From positions 3,641,001 to 3,705,000 of the forward strand of contig NZ_OY787469.1 of assembly GCF_963678835.1 (NCBI RefSeq): a stretch of 64,000 nucleotides of DNA, in the 5' to 3' direction. This DNA comes from an uncultured Desulfuromonas sp. (lineage in GTDB: Bacteria; Desulfobacterota; Desulfuromonadia; Desulfuromonadales; Desulfuromonadaceae). Of this stretch, positions 30,053-39,100 are shown one piece after another (the first letter of the stretch is position 1; each line of letters opens with the position of its first letter). Both the position numbers and the translations under genes were made by a program. The notes under the pieces were generated by a model that did no database searches, was not told the DNA's origin, and saw nothing but the letters and a program-made list of their open reading frames with translations.

Positions 30053-31231
30053 TTAGAAAACAACTTGAATTTGCGCTGTCAGGCTGTCGAAGTCTTCATA
30101 ATCCGCAGTTTCTTCATCGAATTCAACGGTGGAGTATTCAACAGTTAGCTTAAGATTTTGGCCACGGAAGTAGTAGTTAAAACCACCACCATACCAATCG
30201 ATCTCCTGGTCATAAACTCCGTCTAATTCAGCCAGAGACCAGTTTTCAGCACGGAAAAAGAATTGCAGCGGCACTTCGGGCAGCATATACGCAACCTTTG
30301 TGTAACCACCATTCTTCTCACCAGTCACCCCACAAATACCTGAGTCGGGATCAACGCCCTGATATCCGTCATCGAGATCATAGTCAACATAAGCCGTCGA
30401 CAGGGTAAAGGTACCAACACCCTCAATGGGATACTCGGCAAAGAAATCAACAGTCCATGCTTTGTAATCAACAGCATCTGCTTCGTTGGCCACATCAGCA
30501 TAAGCCACATCTTCTTCAACAGAGTAAGCTGCGCCCAAGGTAATCACTTTCTTTTTACCCATGTAGGTACCTTTATAACCATAACCTGTCTCACCATCGA
30601 GGAATGTGACGTGAGCACGCCCGGTGTAACGGAAGTTAGAATCCGGAGCGGACTCAGAGTCGTTACGACCATTCATGACATCCACACGATACTGAAAGAC
30701 GTCATTAAACAGGTTACCCCAGACAGCAACACCTTTGTCCCGAGTACCAACATACGGAGCGCGGATCAAGACGGAGCGATCCAAGGTCAAGGGTGCTTCA
30801 CAAGCCTCAAGGTTCTCACGGGTCAAGTTATACTTGAATTTACCGGCCCGCACGCGAAATGCATCGTTAAATTTATACCGGATCTGGGCATCAAGCATAC
30901 GGAACTCATTACTGGAACCGTCACTAACTTCAAACGGGCCAATATTGACATCCTCAGTATATTCAGTTTGAGCATAAATACCTAAATTACCGTAGGCCCC
31001 AACCAAGGCAATCCGGTTGCGACGGAAATTAAACTCCATGGTATCGTCACCACCATCGGAGCCCGATCCTGTATCACGGTAGTCCAGTTGAAACTGCCCT
31101 TTATAATCCAACTTCAATAAGCCCTCATCATCAGGACCAAAGGTCCAAGTTGGGCCAGCAAATGCCGATGAGGCCAACAATACAAGGCCAGCGACAGCCG
31201 CACTGAAAAGACTTGGTTTAAATCTAAACAT
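30053..31231 (-). CDS. extI: Porin-like outer-membrane protein ExtI, copy 1
   Basis: Beta-barrel porin of the ext electron-conduit/selenite-tellurite family. 392 residues from ATG 31231 (AAGGAG seven bases ahead); signal peptide ends SSAFA. Alternating aromatic beta strands run to a C-terminal QVVF, the outer-membrane sorting end. Short porin signatures include QFQLDYRDTG, FNFRRNRIALVGAYG and VRAGKFKY. About 90 percent identical by eye to copy 2 at 35445 after the signal. The ext name rests on pairing with a rhodanese lipoprotein and cytochromes. A terminator follows. Confidence 0.8.
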   Translation of the reverse strand: MFRFKPSLFSAAVAGLVLLASSAFAGPTWTFGPDDEGLLKLDYKGQFQLDYRDTGSGSDGGDDTMEFNFRRNRIALVGAYGNLGIYAQTEYTEDVNIGPFEVSDGSSNEFRMLDAQIRYKFNDAFRVRAGKFKYNLTRENLEACEAPLTLDRSVLIRAPYVGTRDKGVAVWGNLFNDVFQYRVDVMNGRNDSESAPDSNFRYTGRAHVTFLDGETGYGYKGTYMGKKKVITLGAAYSVEEDVAYADVANEADAVDYKAWTVDFFAEYPIEGVGTFTLSTAYVDYDLDDGYQGVDPDSGICGVTGEKNGGYTKVAYMLPEVPLQFFFRAENWSLAELDGVYDQEIDWYGGGFNYYFRGQNLKLTVEYSTVEFDEETADYEDFDSLTAQIQVVF

Positions 31232-31283
31232 ATATCTCTCCTTTACAGGGTTCCTATAAAACAAGTATTCCTCAATTCAGCAA

Positions 31284-32624
31284 TTAGCAACCGACTGAAC
31301 CACTATCGCCCCCTGCAGAGGGAGCGTCTCCGTCATCCGAGGATCCGCTGGTGACATAGCTGCTATCTGTTGTTTCAACTTGGTCAGTTTCTTCATCACC
31401 AGGATTGTACCAAGACTCCAAGTCTGCGCTGTAAGGCATCGTATAGATATCCGCAACAGTTTTATCTGCATCATCCGCATTGTATGCAAGATCATCAACA
31501 AAGAAACTCAGATCCCAAGGAGAATCAGATGGAAGGACTGCGCCTGTATTATCATCAACGCCATCCATGTCAGCATCGGTTCCAATGGCAGCATATTGAC
31601 CAGCCTGACTCCAGGAACCGTCGAAAACCTGAACCTCCGTACCAAGAATTGCTTCGAAGGCAAAGAAAATCGGGGTACAAGAAAAACCCGAGGTACAATA
31701 CGTAATAACAGGCATACCCTCTTGCCATCCCGCAGTTTCTAACAGGCCTTTGATAGTATCAGCATCCAGGAACTTACCATCAGCATCAAAAAGAGCTCCC
31801 TGGCTAAAGGCAATACCACCTGCAGGGTGTCCTTCAAAGACAACGGAGCCGGAAATAAGCGAAGTAGTTGTTCCCGCTCCGACAAAACCTGAAGTGGCAG
31901 AGCCACCACGGGCATCAATGGTAATGTAGTCAGTACCATTGGCGATGGTAGCATCATCAAGAGTTTCAATCAGCTCCCCGATAGACACGCGCAGATCATC
32001 GTTAATAGCACCAATATCCTTAACGCTGTATGTCGAGGGAGCCACAACGGTTTCTTCACTTGTCAAGTCATAACCAGCAGCAGTCCATGCGGTTTTACCA
32101 CCATTAAGAACCTTTAAACGGTCTTGAGAAAAGCCCCAATAACGGAATGTCCAGTAAGGACGAGTAGAAAGATAGGCCTTCCCACCGGTCATCAAAACAA
32201 CTGTCGTATTCTCATCAATCCCTGCAGCCTGAATCACTGCATCAATCTGAGGTCCGGTCGCAACCAAAGATGCTGCTGGCGCCAAACCATCAAGGCGAGT
32301 TCCACGCAGCTCATTAACTCCAACCTGAATTGCCCCAGGAATTCGATCTCCAGTTGTTCCATACTCAAGAATAACAACCTTACCGTCATAGCTGTCTGTG
32401 TTATTGACAAGGCCTTCATCTAACCACTGTTTCAGGGTATCAGCTTCAATCAAAACACTTGAAGCTGAACCATTTACAGGATCGTTTGTCGGCGTATCTG
32501 GTTGGTCATAACTATCAGACCCGCCACCACCACCGCCGCAAGCGGTCAAGACAAACGTTGAAAGAAGAATTACTGCGAATAGTGAAAAATTCCTACTAGT
32601 GTGGTTAAACACCTTTCGAATCAT
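31284..32624 (-). CDS. extH: Rhodanese-like lipoprotein ExtH, copy 1
   Basis: 446 residues from ATG 32624 (GGAGG site; a longer frame is rejected). Lipobox VLTAC is followed by six glycines. Two rhodanese-like domains, about 50-190 and 215-360; the second has GHPAGGIAFSQGALFDADGK and a putative active loop TYCTSGFSC ending in FDGSWSQAG. The loop Cys is present but the usual CRxGxR pattern is altered. An acidic serine/glycine-rich tail ends GSVGC. Surface or periplasmic partner of ExtI; whether it moves sulfur or selenium is unknown. Confidence 0.8.
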   Translation of the reverse strand: MIRKVFNHTSRNFSLFAVILLSTFVLTACGGGGGGSDSYDQPDTPTNDPVNGSASSVLIEADTLKQWLDEGLVNNTDSYDGKVVILEYGTTGDRIPGAIQVGVNELRGTRLDGLAPAASLVATGPQIDAVIQAAGIDENTTVVLMTGGKAYLSTRPYWTFRYWGFSQDRLKVLNGGKTAWTAAGYDLTSEETVVAPSTYSVKDIGAINDDLRVSIGELIETLDDATIANGTDYITIDARGGSATSGFVGAGTTTSLISGSVVFEGHPAGGIAFSQGALFDADGKFLDADTIKGLLETAGWQEGMPVITYCTSGFSCTPIFFAFEAILGTEVQVFDGSWSQAGQYAAIGTDADMDGVDDNTGAVLPSDSPWDLSFFVDDLAYNADDADKTVADIYTMPYSADLESWYNPGDEETDQVETTDSSYVTSGSSDDGDAPSAGGDSGSVGC

Positions 32625-32718
32625 ACTGCCTCCACATAGATAACGAAAAATAGAAATACTTCTTAGCACTGACTAAAACCCTCCTGATTAGCCTCCTTTC
32701 CCTTCAGACATAATAAAA

Positions 32719-32728
32719 TGAACATTCA
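32719..32728 (-). promoter_or_regulatory. Operator-like palindrome upstream of extH copy 1
   Basis: TGAACATTCA lies 95 bases before the extH start. The equivalent place before extH copy 2 has CGAACGTTCG. Flanking leader bases with AAAGGAGG and a second GGAGG downstream are also conserved, so the two leaders share ancestry and probably control. Confidence 0.5.
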
Positions 32729-32939
32729 ATCCGCCATATATAGCGGGATAAGTATTGACCTGAACTAACAACAACTTGTCTATAAATTAATGAACTACCA
32801 GCTAACAATTACGCAGAAGGATAGCACAAAATCAGTTCGAAGGAACATTCTTTTCTGCATAAAAAAAGCTAAAACCATCAGCCATAACAATTACTTGAAG
32901 ACCTATAAGGTTCGCTAATATATAACACAAATAGTTGTA

Positions 32940-33210
32940 TTTGCGTCGTCAAAAGATGAAAACAAGGGCTCTAGACCACTCCAGGCATGGTGGATAAAGA
33001 GCGTAAAGGAGGTGTAACCATATAACTCATAAGGTAATTAAGCGCACTCCGAAAAGTGATGTTTCGTCTCGGATTAAGCCTCGCGAGAAGGGGAAGACGA
33101 ACGGCAGAGGTCTATAAAATAAGGATTTTACCATGAACTATATTGCACTAAGGCGTCACGAATGGCAATCTTTTACGAGTCACTCCTCATTCGCATCTTC
33201 AGCAGCATAA
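32940..33210 (+). other. Unexplained stretch in the 656-base gap before extH
   Basis: The gap 32625-33280 carries the extH leader at its low end; the rest has no recognised gene. On the plus strand there are two possible hairpins (ACACAAATA/TATTTGCGT near 32926-32948; TTCGTCT/AGACGAA 33063-33101), AAAGGAGG at 33006-33013, and a 25-codon frame 33133-33210 (MNYIALRRHEWQSFTSHSS...) with AGGA nine bases ahead. It might be a small RNA, a tiny gene or a decayed element; I cannot assign it. Confidence 0.25.
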
Positions 33211-33246
33211 TTCAGCGTCAATGTTACAAAAAACTGATACGTCGCG

Positions 33247-33268
33247 CAAAAAACGCACCGCGCCGGTG
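33247..33268 (-). terminator. Weak terminator after the PAS/GAF sensor gene
   Basis: On the minus strand CACCG-GCG-CGGTG is followed by CGTTTTTTG. The stem is only five base pairs but position and T-run fit. Confidence 0.5.
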
Positions 33269-33280
33269 TTAAAAAACAAA

Positions 33281-35209
33281 TCAACCATGGTAATTAATAA
33301 GGACAACGGTAAACAACTCAACGAGTTGTTCAACAGCCTGGCGATCATGCTCTGCGTAACCACCACTTTTATTGGCCAAAGCAAGCTGCCCGAGGAGATG
33401 GTCATCGCCGTCAAAAATTGGCAGCGCCAGAAAATGGTTAATCTTTTCATTTGCGCCCTCCACAAACGAAACCATCTCCAAAGAATCCAGATCGTTAAAA
33501 CACACATGGTCGCGATAATGATAGACACAGTTCAACAGAGAGTGCCGATTCTCAGACACAAAGGAATCAGACGACTGTCGATTGTGCAAGGATTCTGAAA
33601 ACAAGGGGGTCTGTGCCAGAAAACGTTGCGGACCGTCCGCCCATCGCATTGCGACAAAACCGTGGGGGCTATTGGTTAGATTACGGGCATGATCCAGCAG
33701 TTCATCGGCAATTTCCTCCACATTGCTCGGAGCATGAATAATGGAGCGCGACAGGTTGGCCAAACGAATGTTCAACGCCAGTTCCCACTGCAACGCCTGT
33801 TCGGAAGATTTACGATCCGAGATATCCTCAAAACACTCTATCCCACCGATAACTCGCCCTTGGGTATCTTTTAAAAAATCAACATTTTTACTGATCTGAA
33901 TGAGTTTACCATCTTTGCGACGAATCGTGCACTCACGAGCCATAATGGGCTTGGGAACCGTGTCGTCGAACAACCCGCAATTCTCCTGGCAGGGTTTTTC
34001 TGCGAATAAAAAGCACTCATTCCCAATCATCTCATCAGCCTGATAACCGGTAAGTCGCTCGGCACACCGATTCCAGCTGGTAACAACCTTATCTACATTA
34101 ACGGTAAAAATCGCACTGGGAACAACCCGTTGAATGAGATCAGATTTCTGCTCGGAACAAAACTGATGGATTTTACTTTGTTCAAGATCGTCCAACAACA
34201 GATTGAACTCAGAAACAAGACTGACAACCTCTCTACCCTCAAAATCAGCGATAGGAAGACGAGCTTTTTTCTCGCTTCTTAGACTATGAACAACCTCGGA
34301 AAGCTCTTTAAACGGTTTTTTTACACTTGAGCGCACGATAACGATCAGAACAATACCCATAAAAAAGAAAACAGCGCCGAAAAAAGACAAATGGATCAAG
34401 CTGCCATGGCGTAATTGTAAAATGTGGTCTCGCGGAAAGAACGTTTGAACCAACGCAGTGCGTTGTTTATAAACATCTTCCAACTTAAAATAGACATTTG
34501 AAAAATCATCCGTAGCGCTGTCGACAACGACGGGTTGAGAACGTGAGAGGCTTTGCAAATGTGGTTCTGTTGAAGCAACGGGATAATTCAGCTTAAATTT
34601 AAAACGAAACTGACGGGATAATGTATAGACGAGGGCATCATCAACAGTACGAAAAAAAAGCAGATAATGAAGATGGTTTGGCGCCGTTTCTGCCGTTGAA
34701 CCAATGTAAGTCCCAGATACTAAGTACCAGCTTTGCTCATCTGCAAAGTAACCGGCAAGCACAGAAGGGTACTTTTTGATCTGACGCAACCAGTCATTAT
34801 TGATTTTAGATTGAAAAGAGTCTGAAAGATCTCCGTTCCCATCCTCGGCAACCTGACTGAACAGACAACGACCATCCAAACCAAGAACGGCAACAGCGGC
34901 CACTTGACTCTCCGACAGCATGTCCTGATTGAAAAACGCTTTCCACGCTTGCGGATTGTTGGTATCGACAGATCGAGTGCCAAGCCCAGCGGCATAGCCA
35001 ATAACCAGCTGCTTCAATGATTCAAGCTCACGCTCAAAAGCAAGCTTAACCACAGTTGCCGAATAGCGCGCTTCTCGCTCTTCAAGGCGAATATAATAGG
35101 GGATAATCGCGATATTCCAAAACAGAACAAACAGGGCCACAACACTGGCGAGGAAAAGGACCAATTGCAGCAGAAGTTTTCTATTGAATATGACTTTAGG
35201 TGATTGCAT
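33281..35209 (-). CDS. Membrane sensor: CHASE4-like, HAMP, PAS, GAF, no output domain
   Basis: 642 residues from ATG 35209 (a GTG at 35236 is the longer alternative). Two membrane helices (about 12-34 and 270-295) flank a CHASE4-like extracytoplasmic domain; HAMP follows (about 295-345), then PAS (about 355-475) with a cysteine-rich insert CFLFAEKPCQENCGLFDD, then a GAF domain to the end. No kinase, GGDEF, EAL or methyl-accepting region follows, and no frame continues it downstream. It sits between the two extH-extI pairs, so it may sense their substrate or redox state (inference). Confidence 0.82.
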   Translation of the reverse strand: MQSPKVIFNRKLLLQLVLFLASVVALFVLFWNIAIIPYYIRLEEREARYSATVVKLAFERELESLKQLVIGYAAGLGTRSVDTNNPQAWKAFFNQDMLSESQVAAVAVLGLDGRCLFSQVAEDGNGDLSDSFQSKINNDWLRQIKKYPSVLAGYFADEQSWYLVSGTYIGSTAETAPNHLHYLLFFRTVDDALVYTLSRQFRFKFKLNYPVASTEPHLQSLSRSQPVVVDSATDDFSNVYFKLEDVYKQRTALVQTFFPRDHILQLRHGSLIHLSFFGAVFFFMGIVLIVIVRSSVKKPFKELSEVVHSLRSEKKARLPIADFEGREVVSLVSEFNLLLDDLEQSKIHQFCSEQKSDLIQRVVPSAIFTVNVDKVVTSWNRCAERLTGYQADEMIGNECFLFAEKPCQENCGLFDDTVPKPIMARECTIRRKDGKLIQISKNVDFLKDTQGRVIGGIECFEDISDRKSSEQALQWELALNIRLANLSRSIIHAPSNVEEIADELLDHARNLTNSPHGFVAMRWADGPQRFLAQTPLFSESLHNRQSSDSFVSENRHSLLNCVYHYRDHVCFNDLDSLEMVSFVEGANEKINHFLALPIFDGDDHLLGQLALANKSGGYAEHDRQAVEQLVELFTVVLINYHG

Positions 35210-35374
35210 CGCACTCTCTTTGAAAAGGGGGTACACAATTCAATGCGATCAACTCGCCAGAACCGAAAAAAAGCGCCCCGTTTAAAGGTGGGGAAATCCC
35301 TGCAAGGGTATCTGATTTTTAAATTTGTCCTCTGCTGAGGAATAGAGTAAAAAATGGAATTTGCATTGAACGCA

Positions 35375-35409
35375 TAAAACGAAGGTGCCTGCACAAGCAG
35401 ACACCCTCG
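35375..35409 (-). terminator. Terminator after extI copy 2
   Basis: A 13-base stem with two wobble pairs (35380-35392 with 35397-35409), ACAA loop in plus-strand form, followed on the minus strand by GTTTTAT. Confidence 0.75.
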
Positions 35410-35444
35410 CTTCCTACTCATGACCAAGCGACTAGAACAAACGC

Positions 35445-36617
35445 TTAAAAAACCACTTGGACCTGTGCTGTCAGACTGTCAAAGTCTTCATATTGGGCGG
35501 ATTCATCATCAAATTCAACGGTAGAGTACTCTACGGTCAGTTTGAGATTCTGGCCACGCAAGTAGTAATTAAACCCACCACCGTACCAGTCGATCTCCTG
35601 ATCATAAACACCATCGAGATAAGCCAGAGACCAGCTTTCGGCACGGAAGAAAAACTGCAGTGGTGTTTCAGGCAGCATATAGGCCACCTTGGTATAACCA
35701 CCGTTCTTTTCACCATTAACACCGATGACGCCTGAGTCTGGATCCGCGCCCTTATAGCCATCATCAAGATCATAGTCTACATAGGCTGTCGACAGGGTGA
35801 ATGTACCAACGCCTTCAACAGGATACTCTGCGAAGAAATCAACCGTCCACGCTTGATAGTCCACGGCATCCATCTCATTCGCGCAATCCCCATAAGCGAC
35901 ATCTTCTTCAGCGGAATAGGCGGCACCCAGGGTAATCACTTTTTTCTTACCCATATAGGTCCCTTTATACCCATAGCCTTTCTCACCATCAAGGAACGTC
36001 ACATGTACGCGGCCAGTATAGCGGAAGTTGGAATCAGGTGCCGATGCGGAGTCATTTCGACCATTCATAACATCGAGACGATACTGGAAAATATCGTTAA
36101 ACAGATTACCCCAAACGGCAACACCTTTATCGCGAGTTGAAACAAACGGCGCACGGATCAAGACTGAGCGATCCAGGGTCAAAGGCATTTCACAGGCTTC
36201 CAAATTTTCACGGGTAAGGTTGTATTTGAATTTACCGGCCCGTACGCGAAACGCATTATTAAACTTGTAGCGTATTTGCGCATCCAGCATCTGGAATTCG
36301 CTATCGGAGCCGTCCGATACGGAAAATGGGCCGATATTGACATCCTCTGTGTATTCCGTTTGGGCGTAAATCCCCAAATTACCGTAGGCGCCGACCAGTG
36401 AAAGACGGTTGCGACGGAAATTAAATTCCATGCTATCGTCATCATGACCTGACCCTGAGCCGGTATCGCGATAATCCAACTGAAATTGTCCTTTGTAATC
36501 AAGCTTTAAGAGACCCTCATCGTCTGGGCCAAAGGTCCAGGTGGGCCCGGCAAAGGCCGAGGTCGTCACTAGGGCCACGCCTGCAAAGGTAAGCAACACT
36601 CTTGATATAATGTTCAC
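35445..36617 (-). CDS. extI: Porin-like outer-membrane protein ExtI, copy 2
   Basis: 390 residues; GTG start 36617 with AAAGGAG eight bases ahead. Signal peptide differs from copy 1 (MNIISRVLLTFAGVALV, ending SAFA), but the mature barrel is almost the same, with scattered changes such as DCANEMDAV for DVANEADAV, which gives this copy an extra cysteine. Ends QVQVVF. Paired with extH copy 2 upstream and closed by a terminator. A recent duplication is the simplest reading. Confidence 0.8.
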   Translation of the reverse strand: MNIISRVLLTFAGVALVTTSAFAGPTWTFGPDDEGLLKLDYKGQFQLDYRDTGSGSGHDDDSMEFNFRRNRLSLVGAYGNLGIYAQTEYTEDVNIGPFSVSDGSDSEFQMLDAQIRYKFNNAFRVRAGKFKYNLTRENLEACEMPLTLDRSVLIRAPFVSTRDKGVAVWGNLFNDIFQYRLDVMNGRNDSASAPDSNFRYTGRVHVTFLDGEKGYGYKGTYMGKKKVITLGAAYSAEEDVAYGDCANEMDAVDYQAWTVDFFAEYPVEGVGTFTLSTAYVDYDLDDGYKGADPDSGVIGVNGEKNGGYTKVAYMLPETPLQFFFRAESWSLAYLDGVYDQEIDWYGGGFNYYLRGQNLKLTVEYSTVEFDDESAQYEDFDSLTAQVQVVF

Positions 36618-36686
36618 AACATTTCTCCTTTATCCATTGTTTGCACGAGACAACCACGAACGTTTGATTATTTACCGCGTTCGTAC

Positions 36687-38045
36687 TTAGCAGCCGCCAG
36701 CATCACCAGCATTTCCAGCGCTAGGCGCACCAGCCTCTTCACCGCCGTAATACCAGTACTCATAATCTTCGTCTTCGATCGTGTTGGCACCCTCATCATA
36801 AGGACTCAATGGCGCATCAAAGAAAAACGGTTGCTGAATTTCAGTCGTGTTATCAGCAGGATAAAGATAGAACGGTGCACCACCAGCGCCATCAGAGGTC
36901 AAAACATCCGTAGCCCACGCTGAATAACCGACCGGCAACACATAGGCGGCACTGGGAACCACGGTCTCATCAGCGGTCAAACTCCCCCACTGACTCCATG
37001 AACCGTCATAGGTCATAACATCGACTTCATTGCCGAGAACGATATCAATAGGAGCAAAACCGCTGGACGCCAGGTTACCGGCGCGGCAGTACGTCATGAT
37101 GGTTTTGGACAAATCAACGCCCAGATCATCGACGAGAAATGAACGCATCTCTTCAGCTGATTTCAGGACGGTCACCTCAGTGCCCTCAATCATGGTCGTT
37201 GTTCTCAACCCAGCCAGCATGTTGTCCGTAACGCCATCAAACATCAGGCCCTGAAAAATCACATAACCGCCATTGCCCGCTTCACCATTGTAGGAGCCAT
37301 CCAACGTCTCTGTAATGGTTGCGGTGGTGACATTGGACGTATTTGCATAGGTATTGTAAGGAACTACGGTTTCTTCCGTTACACCGACAATCGCTTCACT
37401 AAGAGACGCACGAGCATCAAAGTCCGGGCCACCGGGCAAGTCGGCAACACTGAAATTCGATGCGGCGACAGGAGAAACGGCTTCTGTTACGTCATAACCA
37501 TAGGCTTGCCAGGCAGGCAAACCACCGTTGAGTACTTTGATTTTTTCTTTTGGGAATCCCCAGTAGCGGAACATGAGGTATGCGCGGTCGGTTGTTGTAT
37601 CCGGATAACCGGTGGGAACAAGGACAATGGTGCTTCCGGCTTTAATACCGGCGGCCTGAATCGCATCATCCATGGATTCTCCATCAAGAACCATGTTGCC
37701 ACTCAGGACCGGGCCATCAATACGGTCAATACCCCGTGGCGCCGTCCACTCCTGAGTGCCTGCAATATGGCCGCCACTGTAGCTGTTGGGTTGCAGGATG
37801 ACGACATTCTCAAAGGCATCAGAATTAACTAAGCCTGCATCCATCCAGGCTTTAAGCGTCGGAGCATCAATCAAAACATTGTCAACCTGACCAGTGATCG
37901 GCGTTGTTGGTTGAGCCTCTGGTTCGTCATAGCTATCACCTCCACCACCGCCGCCGCCACAAGCGGTCAACACAAAACAGGACAAAACAATGGCTGTGAA
38001 TAAAAAAACATTATTTTTTGCGTGTTTAAAAACTCTTCGAATCAT
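36687..38045 (-). CDS. extH: Rhodanese-like lipoprotein ExtH, copy 2
   Basis: 452 residues from ATG 38045 with GGAGG. Lipobox VLTAC followed by seven glycines. Two rhodanese-like domains as in copy 1; the active loop reads TYCRAGNLASSG, closer to the classic CRxG than copy 1, followed by YDGSWSQWG. The tail ends AGDAGGC, again with a terminal cysteine. Sequence between copies is far less conserved than between the two porins, so the lipoproteins diverged faster or the porins were homogenised. Confidence 0.8.
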   Translation of the reverse strand: MIRRVFKHAKNNVFLFTAIVLSCFVLTACGGGGGGGDSYDEPEAQPTTPITGQVDNVLIDAPTLKAWMDAGLVNSDAFENVVILQPNSYSGGHIAGTQEWTAPRGIDRIDGPVLSGNMVLDGESMDDAIQAAGIKAGSTIVLVPTGYPDTTTDRAYLMFRYWGFPKEKIKVLNGGLPAWQAYGYDVTEAVSPVAASNFSVADLPGGPDFDARASLSEAIVGVTEETVVPYNTYANTSNVTTATITETLDGSYNGEAGNGGYVIFQGLMFDGVTDNMLAGLRTTTMIEGTEVTVLKSAEEMRSFLVDDLGVDLSKTIMTYCRAGNLASSGFAPIDIVLGNEVDVMTYDGSWSQWGSLTADETVVPSAAYVLPVGYSAWATDVLTSDGAGGAPFYLYPADNTTEIQQPFFFDAPLSPYDEGANTIEDEDYEYWYYGGEEAGAPSAGNAGDAGGC

Positions 38046-38140
38046 ACTGCCTCCACATTAGATAACGAAAATCCAAACACCTACGTTTTCAACTAGACTG
38101 AAAAACTCCTCCTCATAAACCTCCTTTCCTCTCAATAAAA

Positions 38141-38150
38141 CGAACGTTCG
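38141..38150 (-). promoter_or_regulatory. Operator-like palindrome upstream of extH copy 2
   Basis: CGAACGTTCG, a perfect palindrome 96 bases before extH. On the minus strand a TTGATA lies just upstream of it, so it may sit between -35 and -10. A TetR-family gene lies upstream in the same direction. The rest of the 319-base gap 38046-38364 shows a short GGAC/GTCC hairpin and no gene. Confidence 0.5.
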
Positions 38151-38364
38151 ACCTATCAACACATTGACTTTACACGATTAAGCCTCACAGAAAGTTCACC
38201 TTGCTGCAGGCTCATGAAGGATTGATTATCAATTGCGAAAGATAATAACACAAAACCGAGAAAAGAAAGAACATTCTTTTTCTAAATAGAGGGCGGGCGC
38301 GACGACATCTGGACGGATGGTCCACAAGACTCCCGTGAAGCACGCATAGAGATAAGAAGTAGGG

Positions 38365-38958
38365 TTAAGCTTTAATCGCAGCCCAGGCGTTGGCAACAAG
38401 GTCGTCGGAAATTTCATGCAAAGGTCGGTTAACCACACAAAGCAAGCGCAATTCAACGGCACGCAAAACAACCCCGGTATAACAAATGGCGGCAACAAAG
38501 AGGTCCTGCTTGCGGATAATGCCTTCATTCATTCCTTGCTCGATGCAAACTCGTACTAACTTGAAGGGTTCGGTAAAGCAGATGGGGGAGGTATCGGTCA
38601 TAAACTCGGTGTGTTTCATGTAAAGCATATATTCCATCATCACCGGATCCGACTCAGCAATATCAAAACACAGCTCAGCAAAGGCTTTAAGTTTCTCTTG
38701 AATGCTTGCGGCGCCCACCAGCCGCTCATTGAACATTTCCTGAAAATCGGCCAGCGTATCTTCATGGATGCGCCGCGCCAGGGTTTCCTTATTGGCAAAG
38801 TAGCTGTAAATGGCTCCGGTGCTGACTCCAGAGGCTTTGACGATGGCCGGGATAGACACGTTGTAATAACCTTTCTCAACGAAAAGCTCTCGTGCAACTT
38901 TCAAAACTTTGGCCATTTTCACATTGGGGGCAATTTGGCGTTTTTTATCAGCAGCCAT
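38365..38958 (-). CDS. TetR-family transcriptional regulator
   Basis: 197 residues. N-terminal TetR helix-turn-helix (about 16-62: KVLKVARELFVEKGYYNVSI, ASGVSTGAIYSYFANKETL). The C-terminal ligand domain (65-195) is not recognisable by eye. AGGAG precedes the ATG. Same direction and immediately upstream of the extH-extI pair whose promoter region has a GAACGTTC palindrome, so it is the best candidate for the ext regulator (inference). Confidence 0.9.
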   Translation of the reverse strand: MAADKKRQIAPNVKMAKVLKVARELFVEKGYYNVSIPAIVKASGVSTGAIYSYFANKETLARRIHEDTLADFQEMFNERLVGAASIQEKLKAFAELCFDIAESDPVMMEYMLYMKHTEFMTDTSPICFTEPFKLVRVCIEQGMNEGIIRKQDLFVAAICYTGVVLRAVELRLLCVVNRPLHEISDDLVANAWAAIKA

Positions 38959-39100
38959 GACATTCTCCTATCGAGCAATAAATTTTTATCAACATATCTA
39001 AACACACCCGAAAAGAAAAGACTAATCTCTAATCAGTCGGGTATTCAATATCATTTTGTCACAGATTCATCACAGGATGGCTCAATACCGTAGCAGACGG

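Noticed and set aside
32625-33280. GEMM-type cyclic dinucleotide riboswitch before extH
   Set aside because: Such switches often precede cytochrome genes in this order, but the conserved core was not found on either strand.
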